Positions 1 to 8,595 of a DNA stretch of 26,682 nt are shown here, piece after piece. The notes beneath the pieces were generated by a model. That model saw nothing but the letters and a program-made list of their open reading frames with translations, ran no database searches and was not told where the DNA came from. The position numbers and the translations under genes were made by a program. Source of the DNA: an uncultured Ruminococcus sp. (lineage in GTDB: Bacteria; Bacillota; Clostridia; Lachnospirales; Lachnospiraceae). Location: NCBI GenBank assembly GCA_900541505.1, contig UQKK01000040.1:1-26682 (forward strand). The letters are read 5' to 3'. Within the stretch, counting starts at the first letter, position 1. The number at the start of each line of letters is the position of its first letter.

Positions 1-103
1 TCCGGGAGTTGGCTTTCAGGCTTTTCAGCGCCATGCGGTAATCCTTCACAGCCTGCAGGATGATGGCGTTCGCAAGGTTCTCGTAAATCGTGATGTCGCT
101 CAT
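1..103 (-). CDS. Small phage protein, N-terminal part only (cut by window edge)
   Basis: The first 34 codons of a minus-strand gene are visible. The ATG at 103-101 follows a good ribosome binding site (GGGAGG, 8-9 bases upstream). The peptide begins MSDITIYENLANAIILQAV and continues as an amphipathic helix with KDYRMALKSLKAN. Small proteins with this kind of start are common next to VRR-NUC genes in clostridial prophages, but I cannot name a function. It is the last visible gene of the minus-strand replication block, 62 bases downstream of the VRR-NUC gene. Confidence 0.6.
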   Translation of the reverse strand, partial: MSDITIYENLANAIILQAVKDYRMALKSLKANSR

Positions 104-164
104 ATGCTTTTGCCTCCCTTTGTCGGAAATAGGCATCGTTGCAATGGAGCGATGTATCTTTGTA

Positions 165-449
165 TCAGTGCAGGAAACCGCTTATCACGGTTCGCACCTC
201 ATCCACCGAGCGTACCACCAGGGCAGTACCGCCGGCCGCGAGGATTTTTCGGATTGTCGCTTCCTGTAGTTTCGTAGGCTTGCCGTTCTCGGTCTTGACC
301 TCGAATCCATAGAAATGACCATTAATGCAGGCAATGATATCGGGGATGCCCGCCGTCCCATACATACCGCCGTGTTCTTTCCAGCAGAAACACCCCGGCA
401 CGGTCTTAAGGTACTTCATGATCGCTTTTACAATGTCCACTTCCTTCAT
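165..449 (-). CDS. VRR-NUC domain nuclease
   Basis: This 94-residue protein is a stand-alone VRR-NUC nuclease of the PD-(D/E)XK superfamily. Seen: an N-terminal helix with an acidic residue (MKEVDIVKAIMKYL), then the core GIPDIIACINGHFYGFEVK giving PD...ExK, followed by a conserved Gln (TKLQE). The size equals the bare domain, as is usual in phages. Family knowledge: VRR-NUC enzymes cut branched or flap DNA and in phages sit in replication modules; here it lies downstream of the primase-helicase, fitting processing of replication intermediates. The ATG has GGAGG upstream with a rather long spacer of about 12 bases. Assignment to the family is firm; the substrate is inference. Confidence 0.9.
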   Translation of the reverse strand: MKEVDIVKAIMKYLKTVPGCFCWKEHGGMYGTAGIPDIIACINGHFYGFEVKTENGKPTKLQEATIRKILAAGGTALVVRSVDEVRTVISGFLH

Positions 450-481
450 CTGTTCTTAAAACCTCCGTAGTTACAACGCTT

Positions 482-608
482 GGAACACATGGAACACGAG
501 AAATCCTATTTTCATATATTTTTTGTAACGAAAATCAAGGTATATAAAAATATGTGTATTATATATGTGGAGATAGGATTTTGGTGTTCCTACGTGTTCT
601 CGTGTTCC
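482..608. other. Candidate replication origin: convergent GGAACAC repeats around an AT-rich core
   Basis: Between the VRR-NUC and primase-helicase genes, GGAACAC occurs at 482-488 and 491-497 and its reverse complement GTGTTCC at 584-590 and 602-608, with a one-mismatch copy at 594-600. The two clusters point at each other and enclose about 85 bases that are very AT-rich, also bounded by the inverted pair AATCCTAT (502-509) and ATAGGATT (573-580). Phased heptamers flanking an easily melted core, next to the replicative helicase gene, is the layout of an iteron-type origin. That role is inference; operator sites or a large imperfect hairpin are alternatives. Confidence 0.5.
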
Positions 609-640
609 GAAGATGCTCGTGGAAAGGTCACCGGGATTTA

Positions 641-3130
641 TCATCCCAGCACCTCTCCGAGCCTTATTCCCGTTAAAATGCGCCTTTTCGCCATGCGGTC
701 GATGTCTCTCGTCACATTGGGGAACGCCGCTGTGATCTGCTGCACAAAATTCTTCTGAGAGTACGGCTTCAGTCCGCATTCCTCGCAGTACCCCTTATAT
801 GCGTTGAACAGTTCCGTAGACCCGGCGCTATACTCAGCATCCAGTTCGCAATAGTCCTTCACAAACGACAGCACGGAATCCGACTCCTCGCGGTACTGCT
901 GAAGCTCGTCCGCATTGACCTGCGTTTCGGAGAACACATAGTGATTGTTCATCAGCCTGCGCAGTCCCTCCAGTGCGAACAGGAAAATGCCGTCCGCTTC
1001 CATGCGGAACTTCTCCAGCAGTTCGGGATCGCGCTTGTCCTGCGGCACAGTATGATTGAACCGTATGATGATGAGCCTGCGGTAAAAACCCTCCGATCTG
1101 TCGCCATAGTTCTTCGGGATGCTGTTGCAGGAAAACAGGAGTCTTGCGCTCGACTGGAACGAAAACGGATTCTTGTTCTTTTTCTCCACGGTCAAATAGT
1201 CCTCGCCCACAAGAGCCTTGAAGATGCCGTTATCGTCAATGTTCTTCGTAGGCAGGTCGGCAAAAATGTTAGCCAGCTTGCCGAAAAGCTCCGCCGTCTT
1301 GAAACGCTCGTTCAGAGCCTGCCAGGATACATTGGACACGTTCTGCCTGCCGAGAAGTACATCGTTCAGCACGCGGAGCAGCACCGACTTTCCGGCTGAC
1401 GCCACGCCCACGATTACAAAACACTTCTGTGCCGAGTTGACCGGGATAAGGAAGTAGCCGAGCATCTCCTGTATCAGGCCGACCTGTTCCATGTCACCGC
1501 CCATAGACTCTTTGAGGAACTTCTTAAACAGCGGGCAGTCCGCCTTTTTGTCATAGGTCACGTTAAGTTGCACCGTAGAGTAATAATCCGGCGTATGTTC
1601 TGTCAACGTATCCTCCAGCACGTTGTATAAGCCGTTGCGGACGTTGATGATATAGGGATTTGCGTTCAGTTCGCGGATGTCTCTCTGGACCAGGAGACGC
1701 CATTGTTTCTCCGCGTCAATAATCTGCGACATCTTCGTCTCACGGATCAGCATCTTCTCCTGCACGAGCCGCTGTGCCTCCATCTCGGACATCTCGACAT
1801 ACACGCCGCCACGGTAACTGAAGTGCTGCTCCGCCGCATAGAACACCTGCTGCTCGTCCGACATATTCTTCGCAAGCACACCGGGCAGGAAACGCAATCC
1901 CTTATCCGTCGGCTCATACCAGTCGGGAATCGCCGTTCCGGCCTTGGCTCTCTTTGCGTTCTTACTTGCCTGATATGCTTTGCTGGCATCCTTGAACACG
2001 GTGTTCAGCGATTTAAGGAATGATGCTTTCAGCTTGAAATGGTCGCGGATTTCGGAATTGATGATAACATCCGCCGTTACCACGTCCTGGTTATACAGAT
2101 AATCCGACACAAACTGTTTTGCCGCCTGCAGGTCCTTGATCGCCTCGCCCGTCACTGGGATGCCATGCAGGACATCAAGCAGGGCATCAGCGGACAGCGG
2201 CTGATAGCACCATGCTGCGGGAGCCCTCACCGGGCATTCTCCCGCTGCAAACTTGGGACATTTGAAGCCCTTTTCACAGATGGTTTTGCAGGTAATGGGA
2301 TTCGTCCCGCTCTCCAGAAAATGATTGATCTTCTTCTGCGTATTACCTTCGCTGTATCCCGGATAGGGAGCGGAAAGCTCATGAATCAGCTTCGTGCCGC
2401 CCTCGAAGGGCGCAAGGTTCGTGATCATAGCGTACCAGTCATGCTCCGACAGGGACGCTGCGTCATCGCGGCAATGCTGCATAAAAACACACGAACGCAT
2501 GACCTGGTCGATGCCCTTTTCCGTGCCGCTTTTACGTTCCACAGGTACAAGGTCTACCTCCGGCAGCATATCCGAGAGCTGATCCTGCGTGTATTTGCGT
2601 TCAGGATGGAAGCTGACGCAGGTTACCTCCACGGGAGTGTCCTTCTTGCAGTGCATGAAACCAGGAAGGCGCATGACCCTCGACTCATTCACGCACATCG
2701 GATCACCGTCAAAGTGTTTTACGAGCTGTGTCTGTATCATGCGGAAACGCTCCACCTTGGCACTTGAGTCCATGAACCAGTACACATGGTAGGATTTCTG
2801 CGTCTTCATGACCATTGACGGAGGAAGCGGGAACGCATCGATCTTTTTCTGCTGCTCTTCAAAGCTGTCGTTGTCCATCTCCACGAACTGCGCATTGATC
2901 CTCGTGATGGAATCGTCATCCTGTCCGCCGTAGTTGACAACGAAGAAGATGCCGCGGTTCATGGCGTTGTGGTTCTTGAGCGTCTCCTCGATGCTCTTGT
3001 ACTTCCCGCATTCACAGGACAGCTTCGAGCCTTGGAATATGCCACTCTTCTTATCGTCAAACACACGGAAGCAGACGGTATCGGTCGGATTGAAGAGAGA
3101 ACCGAGTACATCGGTCACCGTTACATTCAT
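641..3130 (-). CDS. Fused RepB-type primase-polymerase / SF3 (D5-like) replicative helicase
   Basis: This 829-residue protein should start phage or element replication by both priming and unwinding. Residues about 1-190 resemble a RepB/AEP primase: acidic catalytic pair in QFVEMDND (D86, D88), YHVYWF histidine, and NESRVMRLPGF. A PriCT-like helical segment and a Cys cluster (CKTICEKGFKCP then C) follow at about 265-310, probably a zinc site. The C-terminal half is an SF3 helicase: Walker A GVASAGKS (about 575-582), Walker B NIFADLP and sensor LLFSCNS. The start has a strong GAGGAGGTG site and overlaps the upstream stop as ATGA, so translation is coupled. Length suits the virulence-associated-E/D5 fusion class. 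The origin-like repeats lie directly downstream. Confidence 0.88.
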   Translation of the reverse strand: MNVTVTDVLGSLFNPTDTVCFRVFDDKKSGIFQGSKLSCECGKYKSIEETLKNHNAMNRGIFFVVNYGGQDDDSITRINAQFVEMDNDSFEEQQKKIDAFPLPPSMVMKTQKSYHVYWFMDSSAKVERFRMIQTQLVKHFDGDPMCVNESRVMRLPGFMHCKKDTPVEVTCVSFHPERKYTQDQLSDMLPEVDLVPVERKSGTEKGIDQVMRSCVFMQHCRDDAASLSEHDWYAMITNLAPFEGGTKLIHELSAPYPGYSEGNTQKKINHFLESGTNPITCKTICEKGFKCPKFAAGECPVRAPAAWCYQPLSADALLDVLHGIPVTGEAIKDLQAAKQFVSDYLYNQDVVTADVIINSEIRDHFKLKASFLKSLNTVFKDASKAYQASKNAKRAKAGTAIPDWYEPTDKGLRFLPGVLAKNMSDEQQVFYAAEQHFSYRGGVYVEMSEMEAQRLVQEKMLIRETKMSQIIDAEKQWRLLVQRDIRELNANPYIINVRNGLYNVLEDTLTEHTPDYYSTVQLNVTYDKKADCPLFKKFLKESMGGDMEQVGLIQEMLGYFLIPVNSAQKCFVIVGVASAGKSVLLRVLNDVLLGRQNVSNVSWQALNERFKTAELFGKLANIFADLPTKNIDDNGIFKALVGEDYLTVEKKNKNPFSFQSSARLLFSCNSIPKNYGDRSEGFYRRLIIIRFNHTVPQDKRDPELLEKFRMEADGIFLFALEGLRRLMNNHYVFSETQVNADELQQYREESDSVLSFVKDYCELDAEYSAGSTELFNAYKGYCEECGLKPYSQKNFVQQITAAFPNVTRDIDRMAKRRILTGIRLGEVLG

Positions 3131-3546
3131 GCGCCCACCTCCTCAAAATATCTGATCTGTTTTTTCAGCCGCTTTGCTTCCTCAATCTCCTGCGCAACAC
3201 CCTGCGATACCTCACCGAACACCCACACTTCATCGCACAAACGAAGAAGAGAAAGACCGAACAACAGCCCAAGTTCCCGTTCTTCGGGAATGTTGTCGTT
3301 AAGTATCTGCGGATACAAAAGGTGACTCGCAACCGGCATATATCCCTCGTCTATCACACGGCGGCAGTATGTGACCGCCGCTGAGACATTTGCGTCCACA
3401 TCGCCCGCATATCTGGAAGCCACATAAATCTTCCTGCGGTTCTTGTCAGCATAGAGTTTTTTCTGCTTCTGCCGGTACTCCTTCATTATCTGGCTCATCG
3501 CCGACCCTGCGGTCGGATCGGCGTAGCCTTCATTGTTCTTGTACAT
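3127..3546 (-). CDS. DUF4406/DUF7768-like protein (nucleoside deoxyribosyltransferase fold)
   Basis: I chose the ATG at 3546 (139 residues), 7 bases after GGAGG, rather than a TTG two codons upstream. After a basic N-terminal tail, residues about 40-135 form a Rossmann-like domain: KIYVASRYAGD, EGYMPVASHLLYP, LLRLCDEVWVFG and SQGVAQEIEEAKRL. This is the pattern of the DUF4406/DUF7768 group, distant relatives of nucleoside 2-deoxyribosyltransferases and common in phage replication modules. The spacing of polar residues suggests a nucleotide-binding pocket, but the reaction is unknown. It is tightly packed: 2 bases after the polymerase stop and a 4-base overlap with the primase-helicase start. 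Confidence 0.75.
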   Translation of the reverse strand: MYKNNEGYADPTAGSAMSQIMKEYRQKQKKLYADKNRRKIYVASRYAGDVDANVSAAVTYCRRVIDEGYMPVASHLLYPQILNDNIPEERELGLLFGLSLLRLCDEVWVFGEVSQGVAQEIEEAKRLKKQIRYFEEVGA

Positions 3547-3548
3547 AG

Positions 3549-5474
3549 TCAATCCTCCAGTTCTTCCATCATGCCAAAGGTCGGTCCCGCAGACGCCTCC
3601 GCAATCAGCGGAAGGTCAAACTCCGGGAAGGGTCGCTCTTCCATGCAGGCACGGATAAAAACCACCGCCTCCGACATCCTGTCCTCCGGGATAATGAAAG
3701 TCAGTTCATCGTGTATCTGAAGGATGGGCTTGAGCCATTCGCGCTCCGGCAGTCCGGCAAGTATCCTCGTGATAGCAATTTTCAGAATATCCGCTGCCGT
3801 CCCCTGGATAGGTGTGTTCAGAGCGCACCGCTCAGCAAACGACTTCTGTCCCCAATTGTCCGAAGTGATGCCGGGAAGATACCTGCGTCTGCCGAGCCAG
3901 GTTTCAGAGTACATTCGCCTTGCGGCTTCTGCCTTCATCTCTTCCTGCCATGCGGTCAGACCCTTGTATCCGTGCTTGAGGTTGAAAAGTATCTCCTCAC
4001 ACTCACTCACGGATTTTTCAACCCCCGCCTTGAACTTCAGCGTTTTCTGAAGCCCTTGCGGGAACAGCCCGTAGAAAGTACCGAAGTTCACGTTCTTGGC
4101 AATCGTCCTGTGTTCCTTGTAATTTTCTGAATGCTTGTCCTGGGCTTCCTCGTAGCTTACGCCGAAAATGACGCTGGTCGTGGCTGCGTGGATATCGCCG
4201 TTTTTGCGGTAGGTATCCATCATCACCTCATCACGGCAGTAGAACGCACCCACGCGCAATTCAATCTGCGAGAAGTCGAGTGACAGGATAAGGCAGCCCT
4301 CCGGCGCTTTGATGAAGTTGCGGACGCCGATGGGATCGTTGGTCTTCCTGGGCATATTCTGTGCATTGGGATTGCGGCAGTTCATTCTGCCCGTGTCTGT
4401 TGACAGAGCAAAAAGGTTCGGATGGATACAGCCAGTCACGGGATTGAGGTATTTTAGGTAGCCATCGATATAGGTGGACTTGATTTTGCCCCATTTGCGG
4501 TACTCCTGCACGAGCGTAAACAGCCTCGACAGTTCCGGCCGATTCTTATCGCACCATTCCTTAAGGAGTGTCATGGTCATATCATCCGCCGCCTCACGGT
4601 TTGTTTCTGTGGTCTTCAAAATGGGCAGCCCCAGGTCTTTATACAGATAATTCTTGAACGCCTGTGTGGAGCAATTCGCCCCGATGTTCACATCGCCGAT
4701 GATGAACTCGATCTCCTTACGGATGCGCTCCATCTCGTTTTCCGCTTCTGCCTTACGCTCCTGCATAAGCGGGAGGTTGACCGGGATACCGTTCGTTTTC
4801 ATGATGCCAAGGTACACGGCGGTCGGGCTTTCGATCTCCTCCACGATGTACCTGTGTTTCGGAAGGTAGCGGTCGAACCAGTCGTTGAACTTGTGATAGA
4901 GCCGAAGGGCAAAGTCCGAGTCAGCGGAGCCGTAGCGAATGGTTTCCTCATCCTGTGCGTCCAGCTCGTCAAAGTGCTTTCCGTCCGTAACGCTTGAAAA
5001 TGAAGGGATCGGCTCTCCGAACAGTTCCTCCGCCAGCCTTTTCAGACCGCTCTCGTTTAGCTTGCGGAACTCGTATATGCTTTTAAGGCTCATCTGTGAT
5101 GCACAGATCGTATCGTACACGGGAGCCTGTATCACGATGCCTCTCGCATACGCCATTGAAGATTCAAAAGCGATGTTGTGGGCAATCTTTATAGTCGTTG
5201 TATTCATGAGAAACGCCGTCAGAAATGCGAAAAAAGCGTCCTCGTCTATATTGGTGCCGACACGGTGGGCAATAGGGACATAGATGCCCGTGCCTTCCTT
5301 GGCGGAGAAGGAGCATCCGACAATGTGCGCCCTCGCGGGATCGAGGGCCGCCTTGTCCTCCTCGCGGTACGGCTCATCGGGAGCAGTCTCAAAGTCGAAA
5401 GCGACAATGCTGCTGCCGCCGATGTAATCCCGTATCCCATCCACCGTGGTCACACATTTATATTCTGTATTCAT
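3549..5474 (-). CDS. Family A (Pol I-type) DNA polymerase with 3'-5' exonuclease
   Basis: This 641-residue polymerase replicates the element. The exonuclease domain is at the N-terminus: IVAFDFETAP (D27, E29), KIAHNIAFESSMAYA and YGSADSDFALRLYHKF. The polymerase domain has motif A LDFSQIELRV (D about 400), motif B RTIAKNVNFGTFYG and motif C LQIHDELTF (HDE about 588). There is no 5'-3' exonuclease domain, as usual for phage Pol A. I start it at ATG 5474, with AGGAG 9 bases upstream, in preference to a TTG two codons earlier that would sit too close to that site. The catalytic residues look intact. It is part of the same minus-strand operon as the primase-helicase. Confidence 0.95.
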   Translation of the reverse strand: MNTEYKCVTTVDGIRDYIGGSSIVAFDFETAPDEPYREEDKAALDPARAHIVGCSFSAKEGTGIYVPIAHRVGTNIDEDAFFAFLTAFLMNTTTIKIAHNIAFESSMAYARGIVIQAPVYDTICASQMSLKSIYEFRKLNESGLKRLAEELFGEPIPSFSSVTDGKHFDELDAQDEETIRYGSADSDFALRLYHKFNDWFDRYLPKHRYIVEEIESPTAVYLGIMKTNGIPVNLPLMQERKAEAENEMERIRKEIEFIIGDVNIGANCSTQAFKNYLYKDLGLPILKTTETNREAADDMTMTLLKEWCDKNRPELSRLFTLVQEYRKWGKIKSTYIDGYLKYLNPVTGCIHPNLFALSTDTGRMNCRNPNAQNMPRKTNDPIGVRNFIKAPEGCLILSLDFSQIELRVGAFYCRDEVMMDTYRKNGDIHAATTSVIFGVSYEEAQDKHSENYKEHRTIAKNVNFGTFYGLFPQGLQKTLKFKAGVEKSVSECEEILFNLKHGYKGLTAWQEEMKAEAARRMYSETWLGRRRYLPGITSDNWGQKSFAERCALNTPIQGTAADILKIAITRILAGLPEREWLKPILQIHDELTFIIPEDRMSEAVVFIRACMEERPFPEFDLPLIAEASAGPTFGMMEELED

Positions 5475-5536
5475 GTGCAATCACTCCTATAGGAAATACC
5501 CGGAGGAGCATTGCACCCCTCCGGGCTTTGTTTGCT

Positions 5537-6286
5537 TTACTTCAAAGGTTCGATGATTTCTCCCGTTTCGGGGTCAACCGGCGGCTCATCATCAATGAGG
5601 GACGCCGGAGTAAGGTTCGCGGCATACGCCTTTACCGTATCGGACACACCCGCCACGGCGTTGCGCTCTTCGGCGGTCAACATTCGCTCGAAAGCGAACA
5701 CCGCCTGGGAGAATGCAATGCCGGATGCGTTTGTAGCCTTCTTCAGCGTGATCTTCGTGACCACCTGGTTCAGCTTTCGCCCGCGGGAAAGCTGGCTCTT
5801 CACATAGTTCGTGAAGGACTTAAGCGACCCGGTCGGCAGGGAGAGCGTAATGGGGAACAGTTCTCCCTCACGCAGAATATAGAGCATACGCTTGTTCTTG
5901 CACAGCTTGCTCTGACCCTCGCCACTGCCGAACTTGTTATACGGGCAGCTTGCGCAGTTCCCGCCAGGAGTGCCGATGCCCGTCACACCGTCAAAGCTGC
6001 CGCAGTCGGGAGGATTGTTCCCGCCTGTGTATTTGTCGTGATAGTAGGCATAAGCCGGATGGTTGTAGACGATAACGCCGGTGATGTCCTTCGCCATTTC
6101 GGACTCATCGCTCTCGGCAGAGGGAATTTCGAACGCCGTGCCGCCGCCTGCGGGAAGCTTCACGCGGTCAAAAGAAAACTCAAGCCCCTGGCAATCGTCC
6201 GCCATCGCCTCGTTCAGTACGTCTCTGTTTGCAAGTGCAGCGAAACCCTCGTTCACTGCGATCTCAGTGTTCTTCTTATCTGACAT
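5537..6286 (-). CDS. Phage protein with Cys cluster, replication module (possible ssDNA-binding)
   Basis: A 249-residue protein of a type seen beside Pol A genes in Firmicutes prophages. I recognise no enzyme domain. A Cys cluster near residues 95-135 (PDCGSFDG, NCASCPYNKFG, LCKNKR) could bind zinc or an Fe-S centre. After it comes a strand-rich part (MLYILREGELFPITLSLP) and a helical segment, then an acidic Pro-rich tail ending DPETGEIIEPLK, like the acidic tails of single-stranded DNA-binding proteins. A single-strand binding or polymerase-accessory role is therefore inference from tail and position. ATG 6286 is used, 8 bases after AGGAGGA; a TTG two codons upstream is less likely. Confidence 0.7.
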   Translation of the reverse strand: MSDKKNTEIAVNEGFAALANRDVLNEAMADDCQGLEFSFDRVKLPAGGGTAFEIPSAESDESEMAKDITGVIVYNHPAYAYYHDKYTGGNNPPDCGSFDGVTGIGTPGGNCASCPYNKFGSGEGQSKLCKNKRMLYILREGELFPITLSLPTGSLKSFTNYVKSQLSRGRKLNQVVTKITLKKATNASGIAFSQAVFAFERMLTAEERNAVAGVSDTVKAYAANLTPASLIDDEPPVDPETGEIIEPLK

Positions 6287-6352
6287 GATCAATGTCCTCC
6301 TATGAAATGAAATAAGTTGTGGTTTTTGCTTTGGTGCAGTGATTCGATGTTC

Positions 6353-6763
6353 TTAGGACTTGCGGATACCGACCGACACCTTTTCGTAGGTGCTGACAGT
6401 ATCACCAAGCCACGCCGGGATGTCTTCGCCCGTGGCTTCCCGCTGCTCCTTGATGAAGGATGCGAGTGTGTTTGCGTTGACTGTCTCCACGACCAGGCTA
6501 CCGTATCCGTTGTCCTTCAGAGCCTGCATCATCTCGTCCTTGCGGCCTGCTGCCGGGGACGCGAACAGTCTGCTCTTCAAGTAGAACGTGTTGCCGTTGC
6601 GGGAGAAGCGGCCAAGTTCGGCTTCTGTCATGGCATCGGAGAGCTGCTCATCCAACTCGGTGATCTCCGCAGCCAGAGCCTTGGTCTGAGCTTCAAGGTC
6701 CTTCTTCTGTTCCTGCAGAGTCTTGAGCCTGTCAGCCATTTCAAAGATTTGTGTGTTCTCCAT
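6353..6763 (-). CDS. Coiled-coil phage protein of unknown function
   Basis: A 136-residue protein whose first 55 residues form a clear coiled coil (ADRLKTLQEQKKDLEAQTKA and the following EITELDEQLSDAM). A compact domain follows with GRFSRNGNTFYLKSR and an Asn/Gly-containing segment. The arrangement of a coiled coil then a short globular part resembles the Gp157-like and replication-accessory proteins of siphoviruses, but I cannot assign a family. It has a strong AAAGGAGG site 11 bases from the ATG. It sits between the SNF2 helicase and the Cys-cluster protein, so it is probably co-transcribed with them. Confidence 0.7.
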   Translation of the reverse strand: MENTQIFEMADRLKTLQEQKKDLEAQTKALAAEITELDEQLSDAMTEAELGRFSRNGNTFYLKSRLFASPAAGRKDEMMQALKDNGYGSLVVETVNANTLASFIKEQREATGEDIPAWLGDTVSTYEKVSVGIRKS

Positions 6764-6780
6764 CGGTGACTACCTCCTTT

Positions 6781-6805
6781 CACTTACTACCGAGGAATTC
6801 AACCC
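6781..6805 (-). repeat. 25-bp direct repeat, copy 1 of 2
   Basis: This stretch begins CACTTACTACCGAGG on the plus strand and matches 22 of 25 bases with 8514-8538. Both copies are intergenic, in the same orientation, and lie upstream of a minus-strand start; this copy abuts the ribosome binding site of the coiled-coil gene. It could be a protein or RNA binding site for coordinated control, or a relic of duplication. Confidence 0.5.
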
Positions 6806-6818
6806 CCTCTGTGAAAGG

Positions 6819-8258
6819 TCAGTTCTTAAAGGGATTCCTGCCTTTGCGATAATCGTCCACGAGCATTTTTGCGAGGTTCATTTTCTGACGGAGAGCGTAT
6901 AAAACCTTGCGGTCGACCGTTCCCCGGCACACGAGGTAGATGTAATGACAGTTCTCTTTCTGTCCTGCTCTGTGGATACGAGCCTTCGCCTGCTCGAAAT
7001 TGCTCATACTGTAGTCAAGGGAATAAAAGACCATCGTGCTTGCCGCCGTGAGCGTGATGCCCAAGCCCGCCGCCGCAATCTGCCCCACGAACACACGGCA
7101 TCTATCGTCATACTGGAAACGGCGGATTTCATTGTCGCGGTTTTTCACGCCGCCGCGAACCACGGCGTAGCCGATCTTTTTCTTTTCAAGAAGCTCCTGG
7201 ATATCGTCCAGCTCCGGCACGAAACGAGCCATGATGACGAGCTTCTTATCCTCTGCCATAGCGGAATCGATAATGTCGGAAAGCGCGTCCAGCTTTGCTC
7301 GGCTCACGGTATTGACCACGCCATCGTCATCGGTAAGGTGGCCGCCCGTAATCTGCGACAGGCGCAGGAGCCTTGTGAGAATGTTCGCCGTGGTAACTTC
7401 CGACTCATCCAGTTCAGCGTAGCTTTCGTCCTCGATGCTGTCATATAGTTTTATGGCGTCCTTCTCCAAATCCACGGTACGGACTTCCTCGGTGATTGCC
7501 GGAAGATCAAGGCACTCTGCCTTCGTCACTCGAAACGCCACCGAGTGGAGCTTCCGCAGGAAATCATCGGTCATCCATTTACGGAAGATCGGCGTGTGGT
7601 TACCGTAGCCGCCCATGTCAAAATACTGATTACGGAAGGCATAGAACGATGTTCCGAATATTTGAGGATTAAGGAATCGGTACTGCGAGAACACATCCAA
7701 CTCGCGGTTCGTGATGACCGTACCCGTAAGGAGCAGCTTGTATTTCGCCTTATCGCCAATGTGGTGCATTCCCTTGCTCTGGGAGGTTCGGTTCTCCTTC
7801 AGTTTGTGAGCTTCGTCCGCGATCACCAGGTCGGTATTGTATGCCAGCAGTTCTTTTTCGAGCCGCCACGCACTTTCGTAATTCACGACCACGATCTGCA
7901 AGCCCTCGTCCGGCAGCTTGGTCAGCTGCTCCTTTTTCTTTGCCGATGTACCTTTGAGGATCGTCAGCGAATATGGGAAGTCGGCGAACTTTTCAAATTC
8001 CTCTTCCCAGACGCCGAGGATGGAAAGCGGCGCTACTACCAGCACACGGTTGACCTTGCCGTATTGGTACATACATCCCGCTACGGCAATGCTCACGATG
8101 GTTTTGCCGGTACCCATTTCCATCAAGAGTGCCGTGCCTCGGCTCTTAAGACGTTCGTCAAATACACCGAAATTATCGCAGGCGAATGCAAATGCTCGTT
8201 TCTGATGGTCATACGGCGTTGCCTTAATCGGCATCATCAGTTCGATATTCTCACTCAT
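6819..8258 (-). CDS. SNF2-family DEAD/DEAH helicase-like ATPase
   Basis: A 479-residue SF2 ATPase of the phage SNF2 type, probably a DNA translocase or remodeller in replication. Seen: Walker A LLMEMGTGKT (residues 45-53), motif Ia VAPLSILGVWEEEF, motif II IADEAH (D148-H151), motif III LLTGT, and in lobe two VVRGGVKNRDNEIRRF, GQIAAAGLGITLTAAS and the arginine-finger motif QAKARIHRAGQ. All core motifs look intact. I start at ATG 8258, 7-9 bases after GGGGTGA; the longer open frame upstream reads through the preceding gene. The start overlaps that gene's stop by 8 bases, so the two are translationally coupled. VRR-NUC, SNF2 and Pol A together are a common prophage set. Confidence 0.93.
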   Translation of the reverse strand: MSENIELMMPIKATPYDHQKRAFAFACDNFGVFDERLKSRGTALLMEMGTGKTIVSIAVAGCMYQYGKVNRVLVVAPLSILGVWEEEFEKFADFPYSLTILKGTSAKKKEQLTKLPDEGLQIVVVNYESAWRLEKELLAYNTDLVIADEAHKLKENRTSQSKGMHHIGDKAKYKLLLTGTVITNRELDVFSQYRFLNPQIFGTSFYAFRNQYFDMGGYGNHTPIFRKWMTDDFLRKLHSVAFRVTKAECLDLPAITEEVRTVDLEKDAIKLYDSIEDESYAELDESEVTTANILTRLLRLSQITGGHLTDDDGVVNTVSRAKLDALSDIIDSAMAEDKKLVIMARFVPELDDIQELLEKKKIGYAVVRGGVKNRDNEIRRFQYDDRCRVFVGQIAAAGLGITLTAASTMVFYSLDYSMSNFEQAKARIHRAGQKENCHYIYLVCRGTVDRKVLYALRQKMNLAKMLVDDYRKGRNPFKN

Positions 8259-8454
8259 TGCTGTCACCCCGCATTTCCTTGATCTCGATGCCCTGCACGG
8301 TCTCACCCGGCGTCAGCACGAGAACCTCGCAAAATTCTCCGAAGATAAAGGTGAGCAGCCTTTTCGGAATGCTCATGTGTTCACTCTGCAAGACTTCCTG
8401 CTTGTTGCCGCTTTTGTCGGCGATATTGATTCGTATTTTGTGTTTTAATCTCAT
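8251..8454 (-). CDS. Small phage protein of unknown function
   Basis: A 67-residue protein starting MRLKHKIRINIADKSG, with strands around ADKSGNKQEVL and a final segment LVLTPGETVQGIEIKE. I do not recognise it. The ATG at 8454 follows AGGAGGA by 6 bases, which decides the start; the open frame extends 46 codons further upstream without another good site. It overlaps the SNF2 start by 8 bases. Such small beta-rich proteins often precede helicases in phage operons. Confidence 0.65.
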   Translation of the reverse strand: MRLKHKIRINIADKSGNKQEVLQSEHMSIPKRLLTFIFGEFCEVLVLTPGETVQGIEIKEMRGDSNE

Positions 8455-8513
8455 AGGTTTGTCCTCCTGTTCCTGATTTGCATTGCTGCTGAGGATGAAT
8501 GTATTTCCTTCCT

Positions 8514-8538
8514 CACTCACTACCGGGAAATTCAACCC
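8514..8538 (-). repeat. 25-bp direct repeat, copy 2 of 2
   Basis: This copy starts CACTCACTACCGGGA on the plus strand; three bases differ from the copy at 6781-6805. It lies about 60 bases upstream of the start at 8454, within the longest intergenic gap between the sigma-like gene and the SNF2 pair. Transcribed on the minus strand, both copies end in GGTAGTRAGTG just before purine-rich sequence. Confidence 0.5.
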
Positions 8539-8595
8539 TCCGAAGAGGTGCGGCCGGGGAGGACTCCGACCGCCGTATATGCCGCCGCTCACGGC

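Noticed and set aside
482..608. CRISPR-like repeats
   Set aside because: The repeats are 7 bases long, in opposite orientations and without spacers of constant length; no CRISPR array or cas gene was seen anywhere in the window.
2039..2767. Plus-strand 242-residue open frame
   Set aside because: It is fully inside the primase-helicase gene on the other strand, has no ribosome binding site and no recognisable domain; the minus gene has clear catalytic motifs.
5528..6283. Plus-strand 251-residue open frame
   Set aside because: Exactly antisense to the Cys-cluster protein, which has the better start signal and operon position.
7545..8282. Plus-strand 245-residue open frame
   Set aside because: Antisense shadow of the SNF2 helicase gene, with His- and Arg-rich low-quality sequence.
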